NCBI GenBank assembly: GCA_937915925.1
Contig: CALGGM010000135.1
Location: 1-27,852, forward strand
DNA length: 27,852 nucleotides
DNA from: an uncultured Clostridia bacterium
Lineage (GTDB): Bacteria; Bacillota; Clostridia; Christensenellales; CAG-138
Direction of reading: 5' to 3'
Part shown: one piece after another, positions 8,469 through 15,978 of the stretch
How positions within the stretch are numbered: the stretch's first letter is position 1
Layout of the letters: the number at the start of each line of letters is the position of its first letter
Notes under the pieces: generated by a model
Databases searched by the model: none
Told to the model about the DNA's origin: nothing
Seen by the model: only the letters and a program-made list of their open reading frames with translations
Made by a program: the position numbers and the translations under genes

Positions 8469-9364
8469 CGGGCAGCGGATATAAGAGCGGCTTTTTCAGC
8501 ATCGTCGGCTGTCCGAACGTGGGAAAGTCCACGCTCTTGAACCGCCTGGTCGGGCAGAAGATCGCGATCGTCACCGACCGCGCGCAGACAACGCGCAACC
8601 GCATCACCGGGATTCTGACGCGGAAGGAGTATCAGATGATCTTTCTTGATACGCCCGGCATGACGCGCCCGCGCAACAAGCTCGGCGCCTTCATGCAGAA
8701 GACCGCGGAGGACGCCTCGAAGGACACGGAAGCGATCCTGTTTGTCGTCGACGCGCTGCAGGGCGTGCGCGAACGCGACGCGGAGGTCATGCGCATCGTC
8801 CGCACGCACAAAAGCCCCGTGATCGTTCTGATCAACAAGTGCGACGCCGCAAGCGCCGCCCAGATGCAGGAAGCGAGAGACGCCGTTTCGGAGGCGGGAT
8901 TTGATAAAGTGCTTGCGATCTCCGCCGAGACCGGCGAAAATGTGGACAAGCTCGAAACGCTGCTTTGCGATTACCTCACCGAGGGACCGCAGTATTATCC
9001 CGAGGACATGGTGACCGATCAGCCGGAGCGCGTGATCTGCGCCGAGATGATCCGCGAAAAGGCGCTGGAGCTTTTGCGCGAGGAGATCCCGCACGGGATC
9101 GGGGTCGGTATCGACAAGATGCAGCTTCGTCCCGAGGGCGATCTGATGGACGTGTGGGCGACGGTCTATTGCGAACGCGAAAGCCACAAGGGGATCATCA
9201 TCGGCAAAGGCGGGAAGATGTTAAAGCGTATCGGGTCGGAAGCGCGAAAGGACATCGAATGGCTCTTGGGCGTTCGCGTCAATCTGCAGCTTTGGATCAA
9301 GGTCAAGGAGGATTGGCGTAACCGCCAGCAGATGCTCAACGAGCTCGGCTATCGCGACGACTGA
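8465..9364 (+). CDS. era: GTPase Era (30S ribosome assembly)
   Basis: 299 residues from the ATG at 8465; the reading frame is open further upstream but that part lies inside cdd and is not Era-like. The G1 motif GCPNVGKST is at 15-23, followed by a switch region with QTTRNRITGI, G3 DTPG and G4 NKCD. The C-terminal KH domain is recognisable by IIIGKGGKMLKRIGSEAR. Era binds the 3' end of 16S rRNA and couples small-subunit maturation to growth. Its place after ybeY and cdd is the standard Firmicute order. Confidence 0.96.
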   Translation: MTGSGYKSGFFSIVGCPNVGKSTLLNRLVGQKIAIVTDRAQTTRNRITGILTRKEYQMIFLDTPGMTRPRNKLGAFMQKTAEDASKDTEAILFVVDALQGVRERDAEVMRIVRTHKSPVIVLINKCDAASAAQMQEARDAVSEAGFDKVLAISAETGENVDKLETLLCDYLTEGPQYYPEDMVTDQPERVICAEMIREKALELLREEIPHGIGVGIDKMQLRPEGDLMDVWATVYCERESHKGIIIGKGGKMLKRIGSEARKDIEWLLGVRVNLQLWIKVKEDWRNRQQMLNELGYRDD

Positions 9365-9399
9365 CGCATGAATTTTGCCGGTGCGGACATACTGTCCGT

Positions 9400-9522
9400 A
9401 TGAAGAACGAACAGAACGGGGAATGGGAGCGCTTTTTTAGAACGGGCAGGATCGAGGATTATCTTGCCTTTAAGAAAGCGGAGCAAGAGAGATGCCGACG
9501 GAACTCACAGAAGCCATCGTAA
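9400..9522 (+). CDS. yqzL: YqzL-family small protein
   Basis: A 40-residue frame between era and recO, starting MKNEQNGEWERFF, then RTGRIEDYLAFKKAEQER. The pattern W-x2-F-x-TG-x-I-x2-YL-x2-K matches the YqzL family, which sits between era and recO in many Firmicutes. The function is unknown. Its 3' end overlaps the recO start by 31 bases, which suggests translational coupling. No ribosome site precedes the ATG, and a small inverted repeat (CGGACA-TAC-TGTCCG) lies directly upstream, so the exact start is uncertain. Confidence 0.7.
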   Translation: MKNEQNGEWERFFRTGRIEDYLAFKKAEQERCRRNSQKPS

Positions 9523-10229
9523 CCGGATATACGGACTACCGCGACAACGACCGGATGCTGACGCTGTTTTCCGCAAGCCGCGGTCGGATCGACTGCAAGG
9601 CAAGGAATTGCCGCAAGCCGACCTCGAAGCTGCTTGCCTGCGCACAGCCGTTCGTGTTCGGCGAGTTTGAGCTGTTCGAAAGCAGCGACCGCGTGACCGT
9701 GAACGGCTGCGACGTGCGCGAGACGTTCTATCCGCTGCGCGAGGACGTCGACCGGTTTATGGTTGCATCCGTCTGCACACAGCTTTGCAACAACGTCATC
9801 GAGCATGGGGCGGAGGACGAAGCGCTGTTCTCGCTGCTTTACCATGTGCTGTCGTATCTTGCCTATTCCGATTCGGATCCGAAGGATCTATTGATCGCGT
9901 TCCTTTTACACTTTCTCGATCACGCGGGCTACCGTCCGTCGCTGACGCGCTGTTCGGTATGCAGAAGAGACGTGCGCGCGGACACGGTGCTGTTCTACTC
10001 CGCGGAGGCGGGCGGCGTCGTGTGCGTTGCGTGTCCGCACGGGGGAAAGCCCGTTTCCAAGCTTGCGCTGGAGGCGATGCGAAGAATCCTTTTACTTTCG
10101 CACGATGCGTTGAACCGCGTGGTTTTGAAGCCGGAGCTTCGGGCGGAGATCCTTCCGATGCTCAGAAATTCGTGCGCGTATATGCTCGGCGAGAACGACC
10201 GCTGCGTCGCGCTTCTCGACCGTATCTGA
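9492..10229 (+). CDS. recO: DNA repair protein RecO
   Basis: 245 residues. The N-terminal OB-fold segment (ELTEAIVTGYTDYRDNDRML, then SRGRI) is typical. The zinc-binding domain has two intact cysteine pairs, C154-x2-C157 and C178-x2-C181. RecO loads RecA onto SSB-coated single strands with RecR and promotes annealing in the RecFOR pathway. It is the last gene of the run that begins at yqfC and is closed by a terminator. Confidence 0.95.
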   Translation: MPTELTEAIVTGYTDYRDNDRMLTLFSASRGRIDCKARNCRKPTSKLLACAQPFVFGEFELFESSDRVTVNGCDVRETFYPLREDVDRFMVASVCTQLCNNVIEHGAEDEALFSLLYHVLSYLAYSDSDPKDLLIAFLLHFLDHAGYRPSLTRCSVCRRDVRADTVLFYSAEAGGVVCVACPHGGKPVSKLALEAMRRILLLSHDALNRVVLKPELRAEILPMLRNSCAYMLGENDRCVALLDRI

Positions 10230-10252
10230 TAAAAGATGATATTTTCTCAAAA

Positions 10253-10284
10253 GATGCAAGATTTTTCTTGCATCGTTTTCATTT
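10253..10284 (+). terminator. Terminator after recO, overlapping the ppdK promoter
   Basis: A 9-base stem (GATGCAAGA with TCTTGCATC) and a T4 loop, followed by GTTTTCATTT. The 3' arm of the stem contains the -35 box of the next promoter, so the two signals share bases 10268-10273. Confidence 0.75.
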
Positions 10285-10296
10285 AATTGCTATAAT
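10268..10296 (+). promoter_or_regulatory. Sigma-A-type promoter of ppdK
   Basis: TTGCAT (10268-10273), a 17-base spacer and a perfect TATAAT (10291-10296). Transcription would start near 10303 and give a leader of about 26 bases with a strong TAGGAGGA ribosome site at 10315-10322. This is one of the strongest promoters in the window and agrees with high expression of ppdK. Confidence 0.85.
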
Positions 10297-10328
10297 AAAT
10301 CGTTACCAAATATGTAGGAGGATGACAC

Positions 10329-12959
10329 ATGTCGAAAAAGTATGTCTATCTGTTCAGCGAAGGCAATGCGGATATGCGCAACCTGCTGGGCGGCAAAGGC
10401 GCAAACCTTGCAGAAATGACCAACCTCGGTCTGCCGGTACCGCAGGGCTTCACGATCACGACCGAAGCCTGTACGCAGTACTATGAGGACGGCCGCACGA
10501 TCAACGCCGAGATCCAGGCGCAGATCATGGAGTACATCGAGAAGATGGAAGCGATCACCGGCAAGAAGTTCGGCGATCTCGAGAATCCGCTTCTGGTTTC
10601 CGTCCGTTCCGGCGCGCGCGCTTCGATGCCCGGCATGATGGACACGATCCTGAACCTCGGTCTCAACGAGCAGGTCGTCGAAGTCATCGCGGCAAAATCC
10701 AACAACCCGCGCTGGGCATGGGACTGCTACCGCAGATTTATCCAGATGTTCTCCGACGTCGTTATGGAAGTCGGCAAGAAATACTTCGAGGTCCTGATCG
10801 ACCGCATGAAGGAAGCGAAGGGCGTCAAGCAGGACGTCGAGCTGACCGCGGAAGACCTCAAGGAACTCGCAAACCAGTTCAAGGCAGAGTACAAAGAGAA
10901 GATCGGCGAAGACTTCCCGTCCGACCCGAAGGTACAGCTCTTTGAGGCGATCAAGGCCGTTTTCCGTTCCTGGGACAACCCGCGCGCAAACGTCTATCGC
11001 CGCGACAACGATATCCCGTATTCCTGGGGTACGGCAGTCAACGTGCAGTCGATGGCGTTCGGCAACATGGGTGACGACTGCGGCACCGGCGTTGCGTTCA
11101 CGCGTGACCCGGCAACCGGCGAAAAGGGTCTGTTCGGCGAGTTCTTGACCAACGCGCAGGGCGAAGACGTCGTTGCAGGCGTCCGCACTCCGATGCACAT
11201 TGCGGAGATGGAGCAGAAGTTCCCCGAAGCGTTCAAGCAGTTCAACGAAGTCTGCAAGATCCTCGAAGATCACTATCGCGACATGCAGGACATGGAGTTC
11301 ACCGTTGAGCACGGCAAGCTCTACATGCTGCAGACCCGTAACGGCAAGCGTACCGCAAAGGCGGCTCTGAAGATCGCATGCGACCTCGTCGACGAGGGTG
11401 TACGCACCGAGCAGGAAGCAGTCGCCATGATCGATCCGAGAAACCTTGACACGCTGCTGCATCCGCAGTTCGACGCAAAGGCGATCAAGGCGGCGACGCC
11501 CGTTGCAAAGGCGCTCGCGGCTTCTCCCGGCGCTGCATGCGGCAAGATCGTCTTCTCCGCAGAGGACGCAAAGGCGTGGAAAGCACGCGGCGAAAAAGTC
11601 CTTCTCGTCCGTCTTGAGACCTCTCCCGAGGACATCGAGGGCATGAAGGCTGCGCAGGGCATCCTCACCGTTCGCGGCGGTATGACATCCCACGCGGCGG
11701 TCGTTGCGCGCGGCATGGGCACCTGCTGCGTCTCCGGCTGCTCCGAGATCGCAATGGATGAAGAGAACAAGCGGTTCGTTCTGAAGGGCAAGGAATATCA
11801 CGAGGGCGATTGGCTGTCCATCGACGGCTCCACCGGCTGCATCTATGACGGCATCATCCCGACCGTGGACGCAGAGATTGCGGGCGAGTTCGGCCGCATC
11901 ATGGGCTGGGCGGACAAGTTCAGAAGACTGCATGTCCGCACCAACGCAGACACCCCGCGCGACGCGAAGAAGGCGCGCGAGCTCGGCGCAGAAGGTATCG
12001 GTCTGTGCCGCACGGAGCACATGTTCTTTGACGGCGACCGCATCGCGGCGATCCGTGAAATGATCTGCTCCGACACCGTGGAAGAACGCGAAGCAGCGCT
12101 CGACAAGCTCCTGCCGATGCAGCAGGGCGACTTCGAAGCGATCTACGAAGCGATGGAAGGCTATCCGGTCGTCATCCGCTTCCTCGATCCGCCGCTTCAT
12201 GAGTTCGTTCCGACCGAAGAAGCCGACATCAAGCTTCTCGCCGAAACGCAGGGCAAGACCGTTGAGCAGATCAAGACGATCATCGCGGGCCTCCATGAGT
12301 TCAACCCGATGATGGGTCACCGCGGCTGCCGTCTGGCGGTCACGTTCCCGGAGATCGCGAAGATGCAGACCAAGGCTGTCATCCGCGCTGCGATCAACGT
12401 ACAGAAGAAGCATCCGGAATGGAACATGGTCCCCGAGATCATGATCCCGCTCGTAGGCGAACCGAAGGAATTCCGCTTCGTGAAGAATATCGTCGTCGCG
12501 GTTGCGGACGAAGAGATCAAGGCGTCCGGCATCGATCTGAAGTACCAGGTCGGTACGATGATCGAGATCCCGCGTGCCTGCCTCACCGCGGATGAGATCG
12601 CGAAGGATGCAGAGTTCTTCTGCTTCGGCACGAACGACCTGACCCAGATGACGTTCGGCTTCAGCCGTGACGATGCGGGCAAGTTCCTCACCGCTTACTA
12701 TGACACCAAGATCTATGAGTCCGATCCGTTCGCGCGTCTCGACCAGAACGGCGTCGGTAAGCTCATGAAGATGGCTGTCACGCTCGGAAAGGGAGCGCGT
12801 CCGTCCCTCGAGCTCGGTATCTGCGGCGAACACGGCGGCGATCCGACGTCCGTCGAATTCTGCCACGAGATCGGCCTCGACTACGTGTCCTGCTCGCCGT
12901 TCCGCGTACCGATCGCGCGTCTCGCCGCTGCGCAGGCTGCGATCAAGGAAGCGAAATAA
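10329..12959 (+). CDS. ppdK: Pyruvate, phosphate dikinase
   Basis: 876 residues, full family length. It interconverts pyruvate, ATP and phosphate with phosphoenolpyruvate, AMP and diphosphate. In order: the ATP-grasp nucleotide-binding domain (LLGGKGANLAEM near the N-terminus, SVRSGARASMPGMMDTILNL); the swivelling domain with GGMTSHAAV, where His455 is the phosphocarrier; and the C-terminal TIM barrel with ICGEHGGDP, where Cys832 is the expected acid/base residue. In fermenting clostridia it often works in glycolysis or gluconeogenesis with diphosphate. It is monocistronic. No PPDK regulatory kinase gene is next to it. Codon choice appears somewhat different from its neighbours (more frequent GAA and AAG in regular use), consistent with high expression, but I did not compute this. 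Confidence 0.98.
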   Translation: MSKKYVYLFSEGNADMRNLLGGKGANLAEMTNLGLPVPQGFTITTEACTQYYEDGRTINAEIQAQIMEYIEKMEAITGKKFGDLENPLLVSVRSGARASMPGMMDTILNLGLNEQVVEVIAAKSNNPRWAWDCYRRFIQMFSDVVMEVGKKYFEVLIDRMKEAKGVKQDVELTAEDLKELANQFKAEYKEKIGEDFPSDPKVQLFEAIKAVFRSWDNPRANVYRRDNDIPYSWGTAVNVQSMAFGNMGDDCGTGVAFTRDPATGEKGLFGEFLTNAQGEDVVAGVRTPMHIAEMEQKFPEAFKQFNEVCKILEDHYRDMQDMEFTVEHGKLYMLQTRNGKRTAKAALKIACDLVDEGVRTEQEAVAMIDPRNLDTLLHPQFDAKAIKAATPVAKALAASPGAACGKIVFSAEDAKAWKARGEKVLLVRLETSPEDIEGMKAAQGILTVRGGMTSHAAVVARGMGTCCVSGCSEIAMDEENKRFVLKGKEYHEGDWLSIDGSTGCIYDGIIPTVDAEIAGEFGRIMGWADKFRRLHVRTNADTPRDAKKARELGAEGIGLCRTEHMFFDGDRIAAIREMICSDTVEEREAALDKLLPMQQGDFEAIYEAMEGYPVVIRFLDPPLHEFVPTEEADIKLLAETQGKTVEQIKTIIAGLHEFNPMMGHRGCRLAVTFPEIAKMQTKAVIRAAINVQKKHPEWNMVPEIMIPLVGEPKEFRFVKNIVVAVADEEIKASGIDLKYQVGTMIEIPRACLTADEIAKDAEFFCFGTNDLTQMTFGFSRDDAGKFLTAYYDTKIYESDPFARLDQNGVGKLMKMAVTLGKGARPSLELGICGEHGGDPTSVEFCHEIGLDYVSCSPFRVPIARLAAAQAAIKEAK

Positions 12960-12974
12960 TCAATCCCAAAAGCG

Positions 12975-13010
12975 AAGGGACTGCATCGAATGAGATGCAG
13001 TCCCTTTAAA
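12975..13010. terminator. Terminator between convergent ppdK and the PstS-like gene
   Basis: A perfect 13-base stem (AAGGGACTGCATC with GATGCAGTCCCTT) and a 6-base loop, then a short TTTAAA on the + side. On the minus strand the stem is followed by CGCTTTTGG. It lies between two converging genes and could serve both, better for ppdK. Confidence 0.8.
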
Positions 13011-13026
13011 GTATATCGGGAAAGGA

Positions 13027-14526
13027 TCAATCCTTTGATTGCAGCCCCGCATAGCCCGTGCGTCGGACGATCTCCTGTCCGTCGCTTGATAGCATGAAAT
13101 AGATCATCTTCTGCACATTCGGGTTTGGATCGTCGGTGCGGGTGGTAAGGCACAGAGCGACTGTCAGCGGATAGCTGCCGTTTTCGATATTTTCAAGCGT
13201 CGGCGCAACGCCGTCGATCGACAGGAGCTTTACGCCCTTTTCCTGACTCAGCCCCTCAATGAAGTAGCGGAAGGAGTAGCCGAGCGCGCCATCGTCGTTT
13301 GCGTATTGCGCGACCTTATCGATGACATCCAGCATGCCGTCGATCACTTCGAAGGTGTCCGGATCCTTTAATGTCACGTCGCCCATGAAGTATTCCATCA
13401 TCGCCTGCGAGCCGGAATCCTTCGGGCGCTGAAACGCTTTGATCTCCTGATCCAAACCGCCGACCTCTTTCCAGTTGGTGATGTCTCCGTGATATATCGC
13501 GCGGACCTGTTCGCTCGTCAGATTATCGACGGGGTTGTCCTCCTCGACAAAGAAGACGAAGCCCTCGCGCCCGATCGGCGTTACGGTCAGCGCGACGTTT
13601 TTGTAATCCGCATATTCGTATTGATCCTTGGACGGTCTTGCACCGAAGAGCAGATCGACCTCTTCGTTTACGAGCCTTCGGAAACCTTGAAAGGTGTTCG
13701 TAAAGGTAACGATTTTACCATTTACGCGATTGTTGCCTTGTGCCGCTTCCGTTTCGATGACGTCGATATCGCGGTACACCGCCTTTGCGACGGAGGCATA
13801 AACCGGGTAGCACGCCTCGGCGCCGTCCATAACGGGCATATCCGTCTCGTTCTCGATCGTGAATTCCGGTTCGTGATCGAGCGTGACGAGCTTCGAATGC
13901 TTGCTGTAAACCGTGTAATCGGTAAAGTCGGTCGTGGAATATCCGTTCATATAATCGAACCCGTGACCGGCATAACGAACCTCCGGACGGTTCAGATACA
14001 GCTTTATACAGAAAATACCGCAGATGAGGGTAATCAAACCCGCAAGCAGATAGGGGAGAAGTTTTTGGTAAAGCGGCCGTGCGTCCTTTTCCGTCAAGTC
14101 GGCTTTGGATCGGCGGGACAGGATGACGCAGACGATCGTTGACGCAGCATAGGTGAGAGGAATTCCAACGAGGATCCCGTGCGCGATGTCCAGGAAGCGC
14201 AGGATCATTGTCGGCAGAAAAAACGGAAACGCAACGACCTGAAAGACGGTAAACGCGTTGCTTTTGACGGATCCCTTTCCGAGATACAGGGCGGCCAAAA
14301 GGCAAACGGATATGACGGTCAGAAGCACGGCATTGACCTGTGCAGCAAAGCGGAGGGAAAGCTTTTTGCGAAGCAGAATGTACATGACGGTCGCGACGAT
14401 GGGAATCAAAAACGCAGCCATCCATCCGTTGAAAAGTCCTTCCAACAGAAAAAGCATCAGCCATGCGACAGAAGCAGCAGCCGGAATACCGGCATAGAAC
14501 AGAAGCGCCTGCCAAAACTTCTTCAT
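13027..14526 (-). CDS. Membrane protein with a C-terminal PstS-like phosphate-binding domain
   Basis: 499 residues with AAGGAG ahead of the ATG. The first 180 residues hold about six hydrophobic helices (about 7-29, 33-52, 64-83, 94-110, 116-137, 157-178). The rest resembles a periplasmic-binding-protein fold of the PstS superfamily: MPVMDGAEACYPVYASVAKA, FGARPSKDQYEY, LTSEQVRAIYHGDITNWKEVGG and RPKDSGSQAMMEYFMG, the last in the place of the phosphate-binding SGT loop. Ordinary PstS is a lipoprotein working with PstABC; here the binding domain is tethered to a multi-helix membrane part and no pst or pho regulatory gene is adjacent. A role as a phosphate or anion sensor, or as a tethered binding protein, is inference. 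It is a single gene under its own promoter. Confidence 0.75.
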   Translation of the reverse strand: MKKFWQALLFYAGIPAAASVAWLMLFLLEGLFNGWMAAFLIPIVATVMYILLRKKLSLRFAAQVNAVLLTVISVCLLAALYLGKGSVKSNAFTVFQVVAFPFFLPTMILRFLDIAHGILVGIPLTYAASTIVCVILSRRSKADLTEKDARPLYQKLLPYLLAGLITLICGIFCIKLYLNRPEVRYAGHGFDYMNGYSTTDFTDYTVYSKHSKLVTLDHEPEFTIENETDMPVMDGAEACYPVYASVAKAVYRDIDVIETEAAQGNNRVNGKIVTFTNTFQGFRRLVNEEVDLLFGARPSKDQYEYADYKNVALTVTPIGREGFVFFVEEDNPVDNLTSEQVRAIYHGDITNWKEVGGLDQEIKAFQRPKDSGSQAMMEYFMGDVTLKDPDTFEVIDGMLDVIDKVAQYANDDGALGYSFRYFIEGLSQEKGVKLLSIDGVAPTLENIENGSYPLTVALCLTTRTDDPNPNVQKMIYFMLSSDGQEIVRRTGYAGLQSKD

Positions 14527-14563
14527 GTGAAGATCTCCTTGAAAGGTTCGAAATTCTGTTGAT

Positions 14564-14592
14564 ATGATACCATATGATCCATCGTTTTACAA
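14564..14592 (-). promoter_or_regulatory. Sigma-A-type promoter of the PstS-like gene
   Basis: On the minus strand TTGTAA (14592-14587), a 17-base spacer and TATCAT (14569-14564). The leader would be about 30 bases and contains AAGGAG. No pho-box-like direct repeats were recognised around it. Confidence 0.6.
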
Positions 14593-14632
14593 GGACAACG
14601 GCTTCCGGTACGGCGATTTCCGTTTCCGACGC

Positions 14633-14661
14633 TTGCATTTAAAGGCAACTTATGGTAAGGT
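14633..14661 (+). promoter_or_regulatory. Possible extended -10 promoter of the DUF512 gene
   Basis: TTGCAT (14633-14638), a 17-base spacer and TAAGGT (14656-14661), with TGG directly before the -10 as in extended -10 promoters. The -10 box itself is poor. Transcription would start at or next to the ATG at 14668, giving a leaderless message. Confidence 0.4.
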
Positions 14662-14667
14662 ATATTT

Positions 14668-15975
14668 ATGGATTTATGCGCAAAAGGACAACCGATCACA
14701 TTTGTGGAGCCCGACTCTCCGGCGAAGCGCGCCGGCGTGCTGCCGGGCGACGTCCTGTTTGCGATCAACGATTCGCCCGTGCTCGATCTGATCGATTACG
14801 AGGCGCTGACGGCACATCGCGGGATCCGTCTGACGTTGAAGCGGGACGGGGAACCGCTGACGGTTTCGCTCTTTAAGGATGCCTACGAACCGCTCGGGCT
14901 GTGCTTCGAAACGACGCTGATGAGCCGCATGATGACCTGTCGGAACCATTGCGTGTTCTGCTTCATCGATCAGATGCCGAAGGGCGTCAGAAGCAGCCTG
15001 AACGTCAAGGACGACGACTGGCGCATGTCGTTCATTATGGGAAACTATGTGACGCTGACAAACGTCAGCGACGCCGAGTTTCAGCGCATCCTTGACCGGC
15101 GCGTCAGTCCGCTGTACGTTTCGGTTCACGCGACCGATCCGAAGGTGCGAACCGAGATCATGCGAAATCCGACCGCGGGAAGGATTATGGAACGGCTCAA
15201 GTCGCTTTCCGACGCGGGGCTACGGTTCAACGCACAGATCGTGCTTTGCCGCGGACTGAACGACGGGGACGTGCTGAAACGGACGCTTTCCGATCTTTCG
15301 TCGCTTTCGCCGGGATGCGCGTCGATTGCGATCGTGCCGGTGGGTGTCACAAGGTTTCGCGAAGGACTTCCGAAGCTCGGTACCTTCAACGAAGCGCAGA
15401 GCCGCGAGGTGATCTCGTTCATCGAGCCGCTGCAGCAGGAATACCTTTCTCGGTTCGGAACAAGGCTCGTGTTCCTGTCGGACGAATGGTACTTAAACGC
15501 GAACCTGCCGCTGCCGGAGCCGGAGGCGTACGAGGAGTACGAGCAGATCGAAAACGGCGTAGGGCTTTTGCGTATGTTCGAGGAGGATTTCCGCTACGCG
15601 CTGTCGCTTCGTGAAAAACGTACGAAGCCGCGGACCGTTTCGATCGCGGGCGGTACGGCGGCATATCCGTTCTTTTCGGAGCTGTATCGCGAGCTCGAGC
15701 CCTACGGGATCAGGACCGCGCTTTATCCGATCCCGAACCTGTGGTTCGGCGGAAACGTGCATGTCGCGGGGCTTGTGACGGGAAGCGATCTTCTTTCGGA
15801 GCTTTCCGGAAAAGAACTTTCCGATCCGCTGCTGATCCCGAAAAACATGCTGCGGGAAAACGATGCGGTATTCTTAGACGGCAAGACGCTGTCCGAGGTC
15901 GAAGCGGCGCTCGGCGTGCGCATCAGAACCTTTTCGGACGGATCGGAACTCATTTCGTGTTTATTTGAGGAGTAA
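14668..15975 (+). CDS. DUF512-family protein: PDZ plus radical-SAM-like domain
   Basis: 435 residues. Residues 1-60 form a PDZ-like domain (VEPDSPAKRAGVLPGDVLFA). Next is a cysteine cluster C91-x3-C95-x2-C98 (CRNHCVFCFIDQMPKG), the radical-SAM [4Fe-4S] signature, followed by RMSFIMGNYVTLTNVS and YVSVHATDPKVR, all typical of the DUF512 family. The C-terminal third (DUF512 proper) ends in a region with GGTAAYPFF. The family is frequent in Clostridia next to der; its substrate is not known. Start at ATG 14668, with only a weak AAGG upstream. The stop is 3 bases before der, so the two are probably co-transcribed, hinting at a link to ribosome assembly. Confidence 0.88.
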   Translation: MDLCAKGQPITFVEPDSPAKRAGVLPGDVLFAINDSPVLDLIDYEALTAHRGIRLTLKRDGEPLTVSLFKDAYEPLGLCFETTLMSRMMTCRNHCVFCFIDQMPKGVRSSLNVKDDDWRMSFIMGNYVTLTNVSDAEFQRILDRRVSPLYVSVHATDPKVRTEIMRNPTAGRIMERLKSLSDAGLRFNAQIVLCRGLNDGDVLKRTLSDLSSLSPGCASIAIVPVGVTRFREGLPKLGTFNEAQSREVISFIEPLQQEYLSRFGTRLVFLSDEWYLNANLPLPEPEAYEEYEQIENGVGLLRMFEEDFRYALSLREKRTKPRTVSIAGGTAAYPFFSELYRELEPYGIRTALYPIPNLWFGGNVHVAGLVTGSDLLSELSGKELSDPLLIPKNMLRENDAVFLDGKTLSEVEAALGVRIRTFSDGSELISCLFEE

Positions 15976-15978
15976 ACT

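Noticed and set aside
9368..9403. Eleven-codon frame after era
   Set aside because: It is too short, has no ribosome site, and lies in a different frame from the YqzL-like gene.
10290..12866. 858-codon open frame on the minus strand opposite ppdK
   Set aside because: It is the complement of a full-length, motif-complete ppdK in GC-rich DNA; its translation is rich in Arg, Asp, His and Leu without recognisable domains, as expected from a shadow frame.
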